From Ponticoccus alexandrii (GTDB taxonomy: Bacteria > Pseudomonadota > Alphaproteobacteria > Rhodobacterales > Rhodobacteraceae), in NCBI RefSeq assembly GCF_016806125.1, contig NZ_CP047166.1, positions 2,170,001-2,234,000 on the forward strand: 64,000 nucleotides of DNA, in the 5' to 3' direction. Position 1 is the first letter of the stretch; each line of letters starts with the position of its first letter. The notes beneath the pieces were generated by a model that saw only the letters and a list, made by a program, of their open reading frames with translations, made no database searches and had not been told where the DNA came from. Both the position numbers and the translations under genes were made by a program. Below are positions 28,886 to 37,892 of the stretch, piece after piece.

Positions 28886-29665
28886 TCACAACGTCATGTT
28901 GGTCGCCCCGCCGTCGACCAGCAGGTTCTGGCCCACGATGAAGCCCGCATGCTGCGAACACAGGAAAGCGCAGGCCTGCCCGAATTCCTCGCGCGTGCCG
29001 TAGCGCCGCGCCGGGATCGTGGCCTCGCGTTTGGCCTTGGCTTCCTCCATCGGGATGCCCTCCTGCTTCGACACACCGCCGTCCAGCGACAGCGCCCGGT
29101 CCGTGGCGTGGATGCCCGGCAGCAGGTTGTTCACGCTCACGCCGTGCTGCGCCACCTGCCGCGCGGTGCCCGCGACATAGCCCGTCAGCCCCGCCCGCGC
29201 GGAGTTCGACAGCCCCAGCACCGGGATCGGCGCCTTCACCGATTGCGAGGTGATGTTGACCACCCGGCCCCAGCCGCGCTCGATCATGCCGGGCATCAGC
29301 GCCTTCATCAGCGCGATGGGCGTCAACATGTTGGCGTCCAGCGCCTTGATGAAATCCTCGCGCTCCCAGTCGGACCACAGGCCCGGGGGCGGTCCGCCCG
29401 CGTTGGTCACGAGGATGTCGATGGCGCCCGCCGCCTCCAGCACCTCGGCGCGGCCCTGCTCGGACACGATGTCCGCCGCCACCGTCGTCACCGAGACCTG
29501 AAAGCGGTCACGGATCGCCTGCGCCGTCTCTTCCAGCGCCTCGGCGCCGCGCGCGTTCATCACCAGATCGCAGCCCGCCTCGGCCAGCGCCTCGGCGCAG
29601 CCCCGGCCCAGACCCTTGCTCGACGCGCTCACCAGCGCCCGTTTTCCGCGAATTCCAAGGTCCAT
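28886..29665 (-). CDS. Short-chain dehydrogenase/reductase
   Basis: Classical SDR of 259 residues. The cofactor-binding motif is altered to SASSKGLGRGCA instead of TGxxxGxG, the NAG motif is VTNAGGPPPG, and the catalytic Ser and SxxxR appear around NITSQSVKAPIPVLGLSNSARAG, where the usual YxxxK is replaced by SNSAR. This motif set is typical of the 3-oxoacyl-ACP-reductase-like subgroup with Ser-Asn in place of Tyr, so catalysis may be unusual or absent. The ATG at 29665 is chosen because AGGAG lies 7 nt upstream, although another ATG is six bases earlier. It is read toward the alkC-like gene. Confidence 0.82.
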   Translation of the reverse strand: MDLGIRGKRALVSASSKGLGRGCAEALAEAGCDLVMNARGAEALEETAQAIRDRFQVSVTTVAADIVSEQGRAEVLEAAGAIDILVTNAGGPPPGLWSDWEREDFIKALDANMLTPIALMKALMPGMIERGWGRVVNITSQSVKAPIPVLGLSNSARAGLTGYVAGTARQVAQHGVSVNNLLPGIHATDRALSLDGGVSKQEGIPMEEAKAKREATIPARRYGTREEFGQACAFLCSQHAGFIVGQNLLVDGGATNMTL

Positions 29666-29790
29666 GCTCATACTCCTGTCGTGCCATTGTCCGAAAGCCG
29701 GCAAAACGCCGGGTCGGGGGCCATATGATGACACATTCCCTTCGCATACAATGGGGGCTACCTTACAGGCACACGCTGCCGGGAATTGTC

Positions 29791-30801
29791 ATGAGCGAGA
29801 GCCGCCGCACCAGCCAGACACTGCATGTCTACCGCGCCGAGGGGGTCCGCGTGGTCGATGGCGCGAATCTCGGCGATGCCCTTGGCTTTGCCGGGGAAGT
29901 CGTCCCCGACGACGTCTACCGCCTGACCGCCCTCGCCGCCGAACGTTCGTTGCGGGTGACCCCCGCGCCCGGCTCTGCCCTCCGGATCGCCGCGGACAGC
30001 GAAGAGGGCCACCCCGGCGCCGCGCTCCACCTCGACAGCTGCCTGACCTTCATGTCCGGCGACGGCAGCACGACGGAATGCCTGGTCCTCGTGGAAGTGA
30101 CCGGCACGGGCGATGTTGCGCAGGTCTACGCCATGCCGCTGGTGCCGCTGTCGCACAAGCGCGACTACGTGCTGGTCGGCGTCAGCACCGACACGGCGCT
30201 GCAACGATTCGCGCAGGTGGCCTGCGTGTCCTTCACCGCCGGGACGATGATCACCATGGCTACCGGCGCCCAGCGGCCGGTCGAAAGCCTGCGCATCGGT
30301 GACCGTGTCCTGACCCGCGACGACGGCCCGCAGCCGATCCGCTGGATCGGCCACCACACTGCCCGCGCCCTCGGGGCCTTCGCGCCGGTCCGCATCCGGT
30401 CGGGCACGCTGAACAACACCGGCGATCTCGTGGTCAGCCCCGATCACCGCCTGTTCATCTACCAGCGCCGCGACCATCTTGGCGCGGGGCGCGCAGAGGT
30501 CATGGTCCGTGCCCGCCATCTTCTGAACGGCGACAGCGTGACACAGGTCTCGGGCGGCTTCGTCGATTACTTTCAGATGCTCTTTGACGCGCACCAGATC
30601 ATCTACGCCGAGGGGATCGCGGCGGAATCGCTGCTGATGGACACCCGGACCCGCGCCGCCCTGCCTGAGGAGGTCGAGCACCGTCTGGCGGATCTCCTGC
30701 CCGGTCACCGCCGCTCGGACCACCACAGCCTGGAAGTGCAGGAAGCCCTGCTCGCCCGCCCGGACGCCGCCGAACTGCTGAAGAAATCCTCGGGCGGCTG
30801 A
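29791..30801 (+). CDS. Hint-domain (Hint_2) protein
   Basis: Protein of 336 residues. The C-terminal two thirds is a hedgehog/intein-like Hint_2 domain: it opens with Cys in ACVSFTAGTMITMATG, continues with RPVESLRIGDRVLTRDDG and IRWIG, and has the TxxH-like block SPDHRLFI, ending near YFQMLFDAHQIIYAEG. The N-terminal 145 residues are a domain I do not recognise. Such proteins are common and usually multicopy in Rhodobacterales, and are thought to be secreted with autocatalytic processing, but no partner gene is evident here. The start at 29791 has a modest GGGAA upstream. Confidence 0.8.
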   Translation: MSESRRTSQTLHVYRAEGVRVVDGANLGDALGFAGEVVPDDVYRLTALAAERSLRVTPAPGSALRIAADSEEGHPGAALHLDSCLTFMSGDGSTTECLVLVEVTGTGDVAQVYAMPLVPLSHKRDYVLVGVSTDTALQRFAQVACVSFTAGTMITMATGAQRPVESLRIGDRVLTRDDGPQPIRWIGHHTARALGAFAPVRIRSGTLNNTGDLVVSPDHRLFIYQRRDHLGAGRAEVMVRARHLLNGDSVTQVSGGFVDYFQMLFDAHQIIYAEGIAAESLLMDTRTRAALPEEVEHRLADLLPGHRRSDHHSLEVQEALLARPDAAELLKKSSGG

Positions 30802-30860
30802 CAGGGGCCAGCGGCGCCGACCGACCCGCGATTAGCGCCGGGGCCTTGTTCGAAACGCCC

Positions 30861-31130
30861 TCAATGGGTCCGCAGGGCCTTGATCAGCGCCGCCTTGGTC
30901 ATGTCAGAACGCCCGTCGATGCCGATCTCCTGCGCGCGCGCGTATAGATCGTCCTTTGTCCAGTCCTCGTAGGGCGGTGCCTTCCCGCCCTTTCGCGAAG
31001 GGTGCATGGTGTCGTTTGCCCTGGCATTGGCGATCCGGGCCGCCTTTTCCTTCGACATGCCCTTGTCGCGCAGATCGCCGTACAGTTTGTCGTCCTTGAC
31101 ACTGGGGCCGTGGTCCTTTGCTTTCGCCAT
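30861..31130 (-). CDS. Small Rho_N-like protein
   Basis: Protein of 89 residues, highly charged. The first part (MAKAKDHGPSVKDDKLYGDL, then KGMSKEKAARIANARA) resembles small alphaproteobacterial proteins of unknown role that begin with GPSVK. The C-terminal 35 residues (DWTKDDLYARAQEIGIDG, then DMTKAALIKAL) form a Rho_N/SAP-like helix-extended-helix motif that may bind nucleic acid. The ATG at 31130 follows GAAGGAGACGG. It is convergent with the Hint gene and divergent from the transglutaminase. Confidence 0.75.
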   Translation of the reverse strand: MAKAKDHGPSVKDDKLYGDLRDKGMSKEKAARIANARANDTMHPSRKGGKAPPYEDWTKDDLYARAQEIGIDGRSDMTKAALIKALRTH

Positions 31131-31259
31131 GATACCGTCTCCTTCGCCGGAAAAACCGGAACCACCCGCTTCCGGTTCCCGGAAAGCGCAGCCTTGCGCC
31201 ACCGGGTGCCATGGCCTACCACGCGCCCCTGACAGCCACGCATTGACCGGACCCTCGCC

Positions 31260-32330
31260 ATGCTCACCCGCCGCACGCTTCTGACCGGGGCCGCCGCCCT
31301 TCTCGCCGCACCGACCGTTCTGCGCGCCGCCTACGCGCCCGACAGCGCGGCCTGGCGCCGGTTCGAGGTCACAACGCGCGTGACGCTACCCCGGAACGGC
31401 GCCCCCGCGCAGGCCTGGGTGCCACTGCCCGCCCATACCGATCCGCTCTGGTCTCTACCCGGTGAAAGCACGGCCACGGCGCAGGGCGCCACGCTCACCC
31501 GTGTCGACCGCCCCGAGGACGGATTTGCCCTGATCCACGCCACATGGGACGCCGCCGACACGCCGGCCGAACTCACCGTGACCTCGACCGTCACCACCCG
31601 CGACCGTTTCCCCGGTCAGGGCCGGTCGACGCTGACCACCGAAGAGCGCACCCGCTTCACCGCGCCGACGGAACTGCTGCCGACCGACGGCATCGTGCGC
31701 GAGACCGCCATGGCCGCCATCGAGGGCGCCATGACCGACCTCGACCGCGCCCGCATCCTCTACAACTGGGTGGTCGAACAGACAGAGCGCAACCCGGAGA
31801 CGCGCGGCTGCGGCCTTGGCGACATCGCCTCGATGCTGCACATAGGTGACCTGACCGGCAAATGCGCCGACCTCAACGCGCTCTTCGTGGGGCTCGCCCG
31901 CGCTGCCGGCCTGCCCGCCCGCGACCTCTACGGGCTGCGCGTGGCCCCCTCGGCCTTCGGCTATTCCAGCCTCGGTGCCGGATCGACCAATGTCACCGGC
32001 GCACAGCACTGCCGGGCCGAGGTCTTCGTCGAGGGCGAGGGCTGGATCCCCGCCGATCCGGCGGACGTGCGCAAGGTGGTCCTGCAGGAAGACGGCGGCC
32101 TGACGCTGGACGACCCGCGCGTGCAGGACGTGCGGTCGGCGCTCTTCGGCGCGGCAGAGGGCAACTGGATCCCCTTCGGCACCGCCCATGACGTCGTCCT
32201 GCCCGGCTCCGATGGCCCGGTCTTGCCCTTCCTGATGTACCCGCAGGCCGAAGTGGGCGGCGAACGGCGCGACGAACTCGACCCCGAGAGCTTCACCTAC
32301 GAGATCACCGCCCGCGAAACCGCGGTCTGA
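31260..32330 (+). CDS. Tat-exported transglutaminase-like protein
   Basis: Protein of 356 residues with a twin-arginine signal peptide (MLTRRTLLTGAAALLAAPTV). The transglutaminase-like catalytic triad is present: Cys in TGKCADLNALF (about residue 201), His in AQHCRAEVFVEG (about 249) and Asp in WIPADPADVRK (about 265). The preceding beta-domain (31-140) is the usual N-terminal region of bacterial transglutaminase-like cysteine proteases. Probably periplasmic; substrate unknown. Single gene followed by a GC hairpin. Confidence 0.87.
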   Translation: MLTRRTLLTGAAALLAAPTVLRAAYAPDSAAWRRFEVTTRVTLPRNGAPAQAWVPLPAHTDPLWSLPGESTATAQGATLTRVDRPEDGFALIHATWDAADTPAELTVTSTVTTRDRFPGQGRSTLTTEERTRFTAPTELLPTDGIVRETAMAAIEGAMTDLDRARILYNWVVEQTERNPETRGCGLGDIASMLHIGDLTGKCADLNALFVGLARAAGLPARDLYGLRVAPSAFGYSSLGAGSTNVTGAQHCRAEVFVEGEGWIPADPADVRKVVLQEDGGLTLDDPRVQDVRSALFGAAEGNWIPFGTAHDVVLPGSDGPVLPFLMYPQAEVGGERRDELDPESFTYEITARETAV

Positions 32331-32338
32331 TCACGCAC

Positions 32339-32359
32339 GGCCCGGGCAAGGTCCGGGCC
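32339..32359 (+). terminator. GC hairpin after the transglutaminase gene
   Basis: GGCCCGG / CCGGGCC, perfect 7-bp stem, 7-nt loop, 9 nt after the stop codon; no T tract. Confidence 0.5.
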
Positions 32360-32429
32360 GGCCTGCGCACCCTACGCCGCCCTGAGCATCTCCACCGGCG
32401 ACCCACGCCGCCGGTTATCGCGGAACCCG

Positions 32430-32456
32430 GGCTTCTTCTTGGTCCAAATCCCGCTG
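32430..32456 (+). repeat. Probable decayed family A repeat
   Basis: CTTCTTCTTGGTCCAAATCCCGC resembles the family A head (TTCTTTGGTC-N-AAATACCCCG) with small indels. The hairpin half is missing. Confidence 0.4.
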
Positions 32457-32586
32457 CGCCTTCCGTGCCATGCAGCCCGACGCCGGACACGACCCCCTGA
32501 CGCGCCCATGCATTGCCCCGCCCTCGAAATCGCTGTAATCGACCCGCTCAAACAGCGCAGCGGTCGCGCATGAAGAAGGACCCGAC

Positions 32587-34185
32587 ATGAGCACCAACCG
32601 CCCCGCCCTGCCCGCCGAGATCGCCCGACGCCGGACCTTCGCGATCATCTCGCACCCGGACGCGGGCAAGACGACCCTGACCGAGAAATTCCTTCTGTAC
32701 GGCGGTGCCATCCAGATGGCCGGACAGGTGCGCGCCAAGGGCGAGGCACGCCGGACGCGCTCGGACTTCATGCAGATGGAAAAGGATCGCGGCATCTCTG
32801 TCAGCGCCTCCGCCATGTCGTTCGATTTCAAGAATTTCCGCTTCAACCTCGTGGACACGCCCGGCCACTCGGACTTCTCCGAGGACACCTACCGCACGCT
32901 GACGGCGGTGGATGCCGCCGTGATGGTCATCGACGGCGCCAAGGGGGTGGAAAGCCAGACGCAAAAGCTGTTCGAGGTCTGCCGCCTGCGCGACCTGCCG
33001 ATCCTGACCTTTTGCAACAAGATGGACCGCGAGGCCCGCGATACCTTCGAGATCATCGACGAGATCCAGGAAAACCTCGCCATCGACGTGACGCCCGCCT
33101 CCTGGCCCATCGGCATGGGGCGCGATTTCCTCGGCTGCTACGACATGCTGAACGACCGGCTGGAACTGATGGACCGCGCCGACCGCAACAAGGTGGCGGA
33201 GACGATCAGCCTCGAAGGGCTGGACGATCCGCGCATGGCCGACCACATCCCGCCCGCGCTGCTCGAGCAGCTGCGCGAAGAGGTCGAGATGGCCCGCGAA
33301 CTGCTGCCCGCGCTCGACCCCCAGTCGGTGCTCGAAGGCCATATGACCCCGATCTGGTTCGGCTCTGCCATCAACTCCTTCGGCGTGCAGGAACTCATGA
33401 AGGGCATCGGCCAGTACGGGCCGGAGCCGCAGATTCAGAAAGCCTCCCCGCGCGAGATCGCGCCCGAGGAAAAGAAGGTCGCAGGCTTCGTCTTCAAGGT
33501 TCAGGCCAACATGGATCCCAAGCACCGCGACCGCGTGGCCTTTGTCCGCCTCGCCTCGGGCCATTTCGAGCGCGGCATGAAGCTGACCCATGTGCGCACC
33601 AAGAAGCCCATGGCGATCTCGAACCCGGTGCTGTTCCTCGCCGCCGACCGCGAACTGGCCGAAGAGGCCTGGGCCGGCGACATCATCGGCATCCCCAATC
33701 ACGGCCAGCTGCGCATCGGCGATACGCTGACCGAGGGTGAGATGCTGAAGGTTTCGGGCATCCCCTCCTTCGCGCCGGAACTGCTGCAAACGGTCCGCGC
33801 GGGCGACCCGATGAAGGCCAAGCACCTCGAGAAGGCGCTGATGCAATTCGCCGAGGAAGGCGCCGCCAAGGTCTTCAAGCCGATGATCGGCTCGGGCTTC
33901 ATCGTCGGCGTCGTGGGCGCGCTGCAATTCGAGGTTCTGGGCTCCCGGATAGAGTTGGAGTACGGCCTGCCGGTGCGCTTCGACGCATCGCAGTTCACCT
34001 CTGCCCGCTGGGTGCATGGCCCCAGGGACGCGGTCGAGAAATTCACCCAGGCCAACAAGCAGCACATCAGCTACGACCACGACGGAGACGTGGTCTACCT
34101 GACGCGCCTGCAATGGGACATCGACCGGATCGAACGCGACTACCCGGATGTGACGCTTTCGGCGACGAAGGAAATGATGGTCTGA
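32587..34185 (+). CDS. prfC: Peptide chain release factor 3
   Basis: RF3 (532 residues), a translational GTPase that recycles RF1/RF2 after termination. The GTPase motifs are SHPDAGKTTLTEK (G1), the switch segment EKDRGISVSASAM, DTPGHSDFSEDTYR (G3) and CNKMD (G4). The later SLEGL, FGSAINSFGVQ and C-terminal domain are those of RF3 rather than EF-G. The start follows GAAGAAGGACCCGAC. Single gene. Confidence 0.96.
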   Translation: MSTNRPALPAEIARRRTFAIISHPDAGKTTLTEKFLLYGGAIQMAGQVRAKGEARRTRSDFMQMEKDRGISVSASAMSFDFKNFRFNLVDTPGHSDFSEDTYRTLTAVDAAVMVIDGAKGVESQTQKLFEVCRLRDLPILTFCNKMDREARDTFEIIDEIQENLAIDVTPASWPIGMGRDFLGCYDMLNDRLELMDRADRNKVAETISLEGLDDPRMADHIPPALLEQLREEVEMARELLPALDPQSVLEGHMTPIWFGSAINSFGVQELMKGIGQYGPEPQIQKASPREIAPEEKKVAGFVFKVQANMDPKHRDRVAFVRLASGHFERGMKLTHVRTKKPMAISNPVLFLAADRELAEEAWAGDIIGIPNHGQLRIGDTLTEGEMLKVSGIPSFAPELLQTVRAGDPMKAKHLEKALMQFAEEGAAKVFKPMIGSGFIVGVVGALQFEVLGSRIELEYGLPVRFDASQFTSARWVHGPRDAVEKFTQANKQHISYDHDGDVVYLTRLQWDIDRIERDYPDVTLSATKEMMV

Positions 34186-34304
34186 CGCTGGCTGTCCGGA
34201 CCGGATGAGCGGCAAAGCCCCGGTCGTCGGAACCGCCGAGACCCGCCTGCGAGCGGCTGAACGGTCCTCGCGGGGATCTGACTTCGACCCGGCCTGAACA
34301 AGAA

Positions 34305-34327
34305 ACGGGCGCCTTCTGGGCGCCCGT
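34305..34327. terminator. Terminator-like hairpin between convergent prfC and ompA-like genes
   Basis: ACGGGCGCC / GGCGCCCGT, perfect 9-bp stem with a 5-nt loop, flanked by AGAA on one side and CTGCATTT on the other; could serve both genes. Confidence 0.6.
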
Positions 34328-34386
34328 CTGCATTTCAGAACCATACGGTCCGGCCCCGCGTGGGGAGCGAGCCTTTCGCAGGGGCT

Positions 34387-36243
34387 TTAGTCGCGGCTTG
34401 CGGAATTGCTTTGCAGCAGCGACGTGATACGGCGCACCGCCACGCGGCGGTTGGCCTGCTCGGCCTCCTGCGTGTTCACCAGCAGGTCGCCTTCGCCATA
34501 GCCCTGAAGCACCATGTTTTCCGGCGGCACCTGGAAGTACTCGGTCAGCGCCAGCGCCACCGATTCCGCGCGCCGGTCAGACAGGGCGAGGTTGTAGGCG
34601 TAGCCGCCGACCGCATCGGTGTGACCCTCGATCAGGAAGACCTCGGAGGGGTTCTTGCGGATCGCGTCCCGCAGGGCATTCCCCAGCGCCGACAGCTCTT
34701 CCGCTTCTTCCGGGCGGATCGCCGCAGAACCAGTCTGGAAGTTCACCGAATCCACCGAGATCTCGGGCACGAGGTAGCGCACCTGGTCGATGTTGCGCAC
34801 CTGATTGAGCGAGAAGCTCCGGTCGACCTGCTGCGTCTCCTGTGCGGCCAGAGCCCGGGCAAGCGCGTCGCTGTCGCTTTGACGATAGGTCACGCGGTTG
34901 TCGCGATCCACCTGCGGCAGATCGTTCACGACAACCTGTTGCACCTCTTGCGTGTCGTCGAAAAGCAGAACCTCGCTGCCGTCCTGAAGCGTGCGCACAC
35001 GGCGCAGGACGCGGCCGTCGGCGGCGCGCACGGTCTCGACCGTGGTGCCGTCCTCGTAGGAGACGACGGCGCGAGTGGACCCGTCATTGTAGCGGTAGGT
35101 CTCGACATTGGCGCCCGGACGACGCAGCAGCACGTCGTCGTTCCGCAACACGCGATAGCGTCCGTCACGCTCGACCACGACACGGTCGCCCGAGTTGCTG
35201 ACCACGTTGTCATTGCTTTCGAGGATCTCATTCAGCACAACGGCGCCCAGACCCACGGCAGCGGCCGTGCCCAGCGTGCGGCGCAGGCGCTCTGCGTCGT
35301 CCATCTCGTCATCGTCATCGTCGTCGTCACGGGCGGCAGGCGCGGCGGGAGCTTCGTCCACGGAGGTCTCGAAGTCCTCGTCCGACCGGCGCACTTCGTC
35401 GGCCTCGACGGTTTCCTCGACCCTCTCGGCCTCGGCATCGCCATCCGCAGCGGCCGCGGCGGCAGGGGCCGCATCCTGCTCGGCAATCGCATCAGCCTGG
35501 GCCTGCGGGTCGGGTTCGGCCACCGGTTCCTCGGCGGTCTCTACCGGCTCTTCGGCAAGGTCGTCCTGCGCGGGTTCGGCGGTATCCGCCTCTGCCTCGG
35601 ACGCGTCTGCGGCAGGGTCTGCCGTCTCAACCGGCTCTTCGGCCTCCTCGACCGGCTCTTCCGGCGCCTTTTCGGCAGGCTCCGCAGCATCGACAGCTTC
35701 TTCGGGCGCTTCCTCAGCAGGTTCCGCCGTCTCTGCAGGCTCCTCCGGCGCTTCCTCAGCAGGCTCTGCTGTATCGACAGGCTGTTCGGGTGTTTCTTCG
35801 GCAGGTTCTGCGGTGTCGACCGGCTCCTCCGGTGCTTCCCCGGCAGGCTCTGCCGTATCGACAGACTCTTCGGGTGCTTCCTCGGCAGGCTCTGCGGTGT
35901 CCACAGGCTCTTCTGGGACCTCTTCGGCGGTATCGACCGGCTCACCGGCCTCGGCCGGCTCTGCCGGGGCAGCAGGCTCGGCAGCCTCCGCCGGTTCCGC
36001 GGCAGGGGCTTCCTGCGCTTCGACAGGCGCCTCGCTGTTCGCGGCAGACATCACCTGCCCCATCAATTGAGGGTCATTCTGCGCCTGACTAACCAGATCA
36101 CAGGTCAGCGTCCCGGGCAGTTCGGCGCCTTGCTCGCAGGCCTCCACGAACTGCTCAAGAGCGTTTTCCTGCGCAGCGGCGCCCGTTCCGATCGTCAGAG
36201 CCAAGACGCTGGCCGAGAGTTTGGTTGCGATATTGGTTTTCAT
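34387..36243 (-). CDS. OmpA-family outer-membrane protein with acidic Pro/Glu repeats
   Basis: Protein of 618 residues with a Sec signal peptide (first 24 residues, ending GAAAQ). Residues about 70-300 are an extremely acidic Pro/Ala/Glu-rich region with tandem 14-residue units close to VDTAEPAEEAPEEP (residues about 103-196). A short hydrophobic stretch (RTLGTAAAVGLGAVVLNEIL) and a beta-rich segment with DGRYRVLRNDDVLLRR follow. The C-terminal 125 residues are an OmpA peptidoglycan-binding domain (VNFQTGSAAIRPEEAEEL, IEGHTDAVGGYAYNLALSDRRA, VLQGYGEGDLL, NRRVAVRRI). The start at 36243 follows GGGAGACGAC. A surface or envelope-spacer role is inferred. Confidence 0.88.
   Translation of the reverse strand: MKTNIATKLSASVLALTIGTGAAAQENALEQFVEACEQGAELPGTLTCDLVSQAQNDPQLMGQVMSAANSEAPVEAQEAPAAEPAEAAEPAAPAEPAEAGEPVDTAEEVPEEPVDTAEPAEEAPEESVDTAEPAGEAPEEPVDTAEPAEETPEQPVDTAEPAEEAPEEPAETAEPAEEAPEEAVDAAEPAEKAPEEPVEEAEEPVETADPAADASEAEADTAEPAQDDLAEEPVETAEEPVAEPDPQAQADAIAEQDAAPAAAAAADGDAEAERVEETVEADEVRRSDEDFETSVDEAPAAPAARDDDDDDDEMDDAERLRRTLGTAAAVGLGAVVLNEILESNDNVVSNSGDRVVVERDGRYRVLRNDDVLLRRPGANVETYRYNDGSTRAVVSYEDGTTVETVRAADGRVLRRVRTLQDGSEVLLFDDTQEVQQVVVNDLPQVDRDNRVTYRQSDSDALARALAAQETQQVDRSFSLNQVRNIDQVRYLVPEISVDSVNFQTGSAAIRPEEAEELSALGNALRDAIRKNPSEVFLIEGHTDAVGGYAYNLALSDRRAESVALALTEYFQVPPENMVLQGYGEGDLLVNTQEAEQANRRVAVRRITSLLQSNSASRD
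35656..35937 (-). repeat. Tandem coding repeat of 14 codons
   Basis: About six to seven units of a 42-bp coding repeat (VDTAEPAEEAPEEP and variants) within the OmpA-family gene. Such arrays change length easily by slippage or recombination. Confidence 0.75.
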
Positions 36244-36442
36244 GTCGTCTCCCATTTGCCCGGTGAACTGGGCTTCAGCGGCAAACGCCGCGAGACGCAC
36301 AAAAGTTCAGCGCCGTTTCGTGGACTCGTGCGAAACCGCGCAACACGCGGCGCAGCGCCCCGGTTCTGGCCAACGGCCCAGTGCGCCGCGCCAGCCCAAG
36401 CAGTGGCGGGCTACCCTTGGCCAGACCCGAAGGCCCGACGCG

Positions 36443-37696
36443 TCACAGCAAGGCCATCAGCCGGGCCTTTTCCCCGGCATCGTCCGGACGGGAGATCGCC
36501 TGCGCCAGATCCTCCAGCGAGGCGATTGAATGCCCGGCGCGAAAGCTGTCCACATGGGGCAGCATAGCGCGAATGCCCGTGGCCCTGGGCGCGAACCCAT
36601 CCCAGCGCAGCAGCGGATTCAGCCAGATCAGCCGCCGGGCGGAAAGATGCAGCCGCTCCATCTCTTTCTCCAGCGCGTTGGCATCGTCACGATCCAGTCC
36701 GTCGGTGATCAGCAGGACGACGGCACCCTGCCCCATGACGCGGCGCGACCAGTCGCGGTTGAAGGCGTGCAGGCACTGGCCGATGCGGGTGCCGCCCTCC
36801 CAGTCCTGCGCTTCGGCCCCGGCGGCCTTCAGCGCCGCGTCCACGTCGCGCGTGGCCAGATGGCGCGAGATATTGGTCAGCCGGGTGCCGAAGGTGAAGG
36901 CATGGACCTTTGCCCAGCCCGCGCCCTTCTCGTTGGCGACCGCATGCAGGAAATGCAGCACCATGCGGCTGTACTGGCTCATGGAACCCGAGATGTCGCA
37001 GAGCACCACCAGATTGGGCCAGCGCGGTCGCTGCTTTGCGCGGGCAAGGGCGCGGATCTCGCCGCCCTGCCGCATGGCGGCGCGCAGCGTCTTCTGCCGG
37101 TCCAGCCGATGGCCCAGCAGCGGGGCCGCCATGCGGCGGCGCGACAGGATCGGCTTCACCGGCAGTGTCAGCCGCGCCAGCATCCGCTTGGCCTGCGCGA
37201 TCTCCTCTGTCGACATCTGCTCGAAGTCGAGAGAGCGCAGCTTTTCCTCGGCGGACATGGTCATCGAGGCGTCGATCTCGATCTGCGTGCCGCCCTCGCT
37301 GTCCTCGGGCTGCGGCAGATCGGGCATCTGGTCGCCCAGCAGCGCCTGCGCCGCCCGCTTTTCTGCCGCCGCCGCGCGCTTTTCCTCCTGCACACCCCGG
37401 ATGGCGGGAAGCATCAGGCTCATCATGTGCTCGAGAAACCGCGGATCGCGCCAGTACAGTCGAAAGACCTGCGCGAAAACCACCCGATGCTCGGGCCGGT
37501 TCACGAAACAGGCGTGCAGCGTCCAGTAGAAATCCATCCGGTCGGTGAATCCCGCCGCTTCGACCGCGCGCACCGCCTCGATCACCCGCCCCGGCCCGAC
37601 CGGCAATCCCGCACGCCGCAGCGCCCGGGCGAAATGGATGATGTTCTGCGCCAGCCGGGGGGTCTCCGGCATCTCCAGCGGCACGTATTCAGGCAT
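36443..37696 (-). CDS. CoxE-like VWA-domain protein
   Basis: Protein of 417 residues of the CoxE family. The C-terminal VWA domain has a MIDAS motif DISGSMSQYSRM (about residue 235) and the later WEGGTRIG and ITDGLDRDD segments. The N-terminal half is helical (MPETPRLAQNIIHFARALRRAGL). With the MoxR-type ATPase upstream it forms the usual MoxR/CoxE pair thought to help insert or activate cofactors, for example in molybdenum enzymes. No such enzyme is in the window. The gap to the ATPase gene holds two family A repeats. An internal ATG eight codons downstream could be the true start. Confidence 0.85.
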   Translation of the reverse strand: MPEYVPLEMPETPRLAQNIIHFARALRRAGLPVGPGRVIEAVRAVEAAGFTDRMDFYWTLHACFVNRPEHRVVFAQVFRLYWRDPRFLEHMMSLMLPAIRGVQEEKRAAAAEKRAAQALLGDQMPDLPQPEDSEGGTQIEIDASMTMSAEEKLRSLDFEQMSTEEIAQAKRMLARLTLPVKPILSRRRMAAPLLGHRLDRQKTLRAAMRQGGEIRALARAKQRPRWPNLVVLCDISGSMSQYSRMVLHFLHAVANEKGAGWAKVHAFTFGTRLTNISRHLATRDVDAALKAAGAEAQDWEGGTRIGQCLHAFNRDWSRRVMGQGAVVLLITDGLDRDDANALEKEMERLHLSARRLIWLNPLLRWDGFAPRATGIRAMLPHVDSFRAGHSIASLEDLAQAISRPDDAGEKARLMALL

Positions 37697-37723
37697 GACG
37701 CACTGCCCCCGGTCCCGGACGGA

Positions 37724-37780
37724 GGGGGGCGCTGCCCCCCGCTCCTGCGGAGCCCCCCCGGGATATTTTCGGACAGAAGA
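37724..37780 (-). repeat. Family A dispersed repeat, copy 5
   Basis: On the minus strand TTCTGTCCG, AAAATATCCCGGGGG, CTCCGCAGGAG hairpin, then GGGGGGCAGCGCCCCCC. Head-to-head with copy 6. Confidence 0.75.
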
Positions 37781-37802
37781 AAACCGAAGAGCGGCCCTGC
37801 GT

Positions 37803-37860
37803 TTCTTCTGTCCCGAAACATCCCGGGGGAATCGCCGCAGGCGATGGGGGCAGAGCCCCC
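37803..37860 (+). repeat. Family A dispersed repeat, copy 6
   Basis: TTCTTCTGTCCCG, AAACATCCCGGGGG, ATCGCCGCAGGCGAT hairpin, then GGGGGCAGAGCCCCC. It forms an inverted pair with copy 5, 22 bp apart. Confidence 0.8.
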
Positions 37861-37892
37861 TCTTCCCCTTTGCTACATGTGTCGTACATGGC

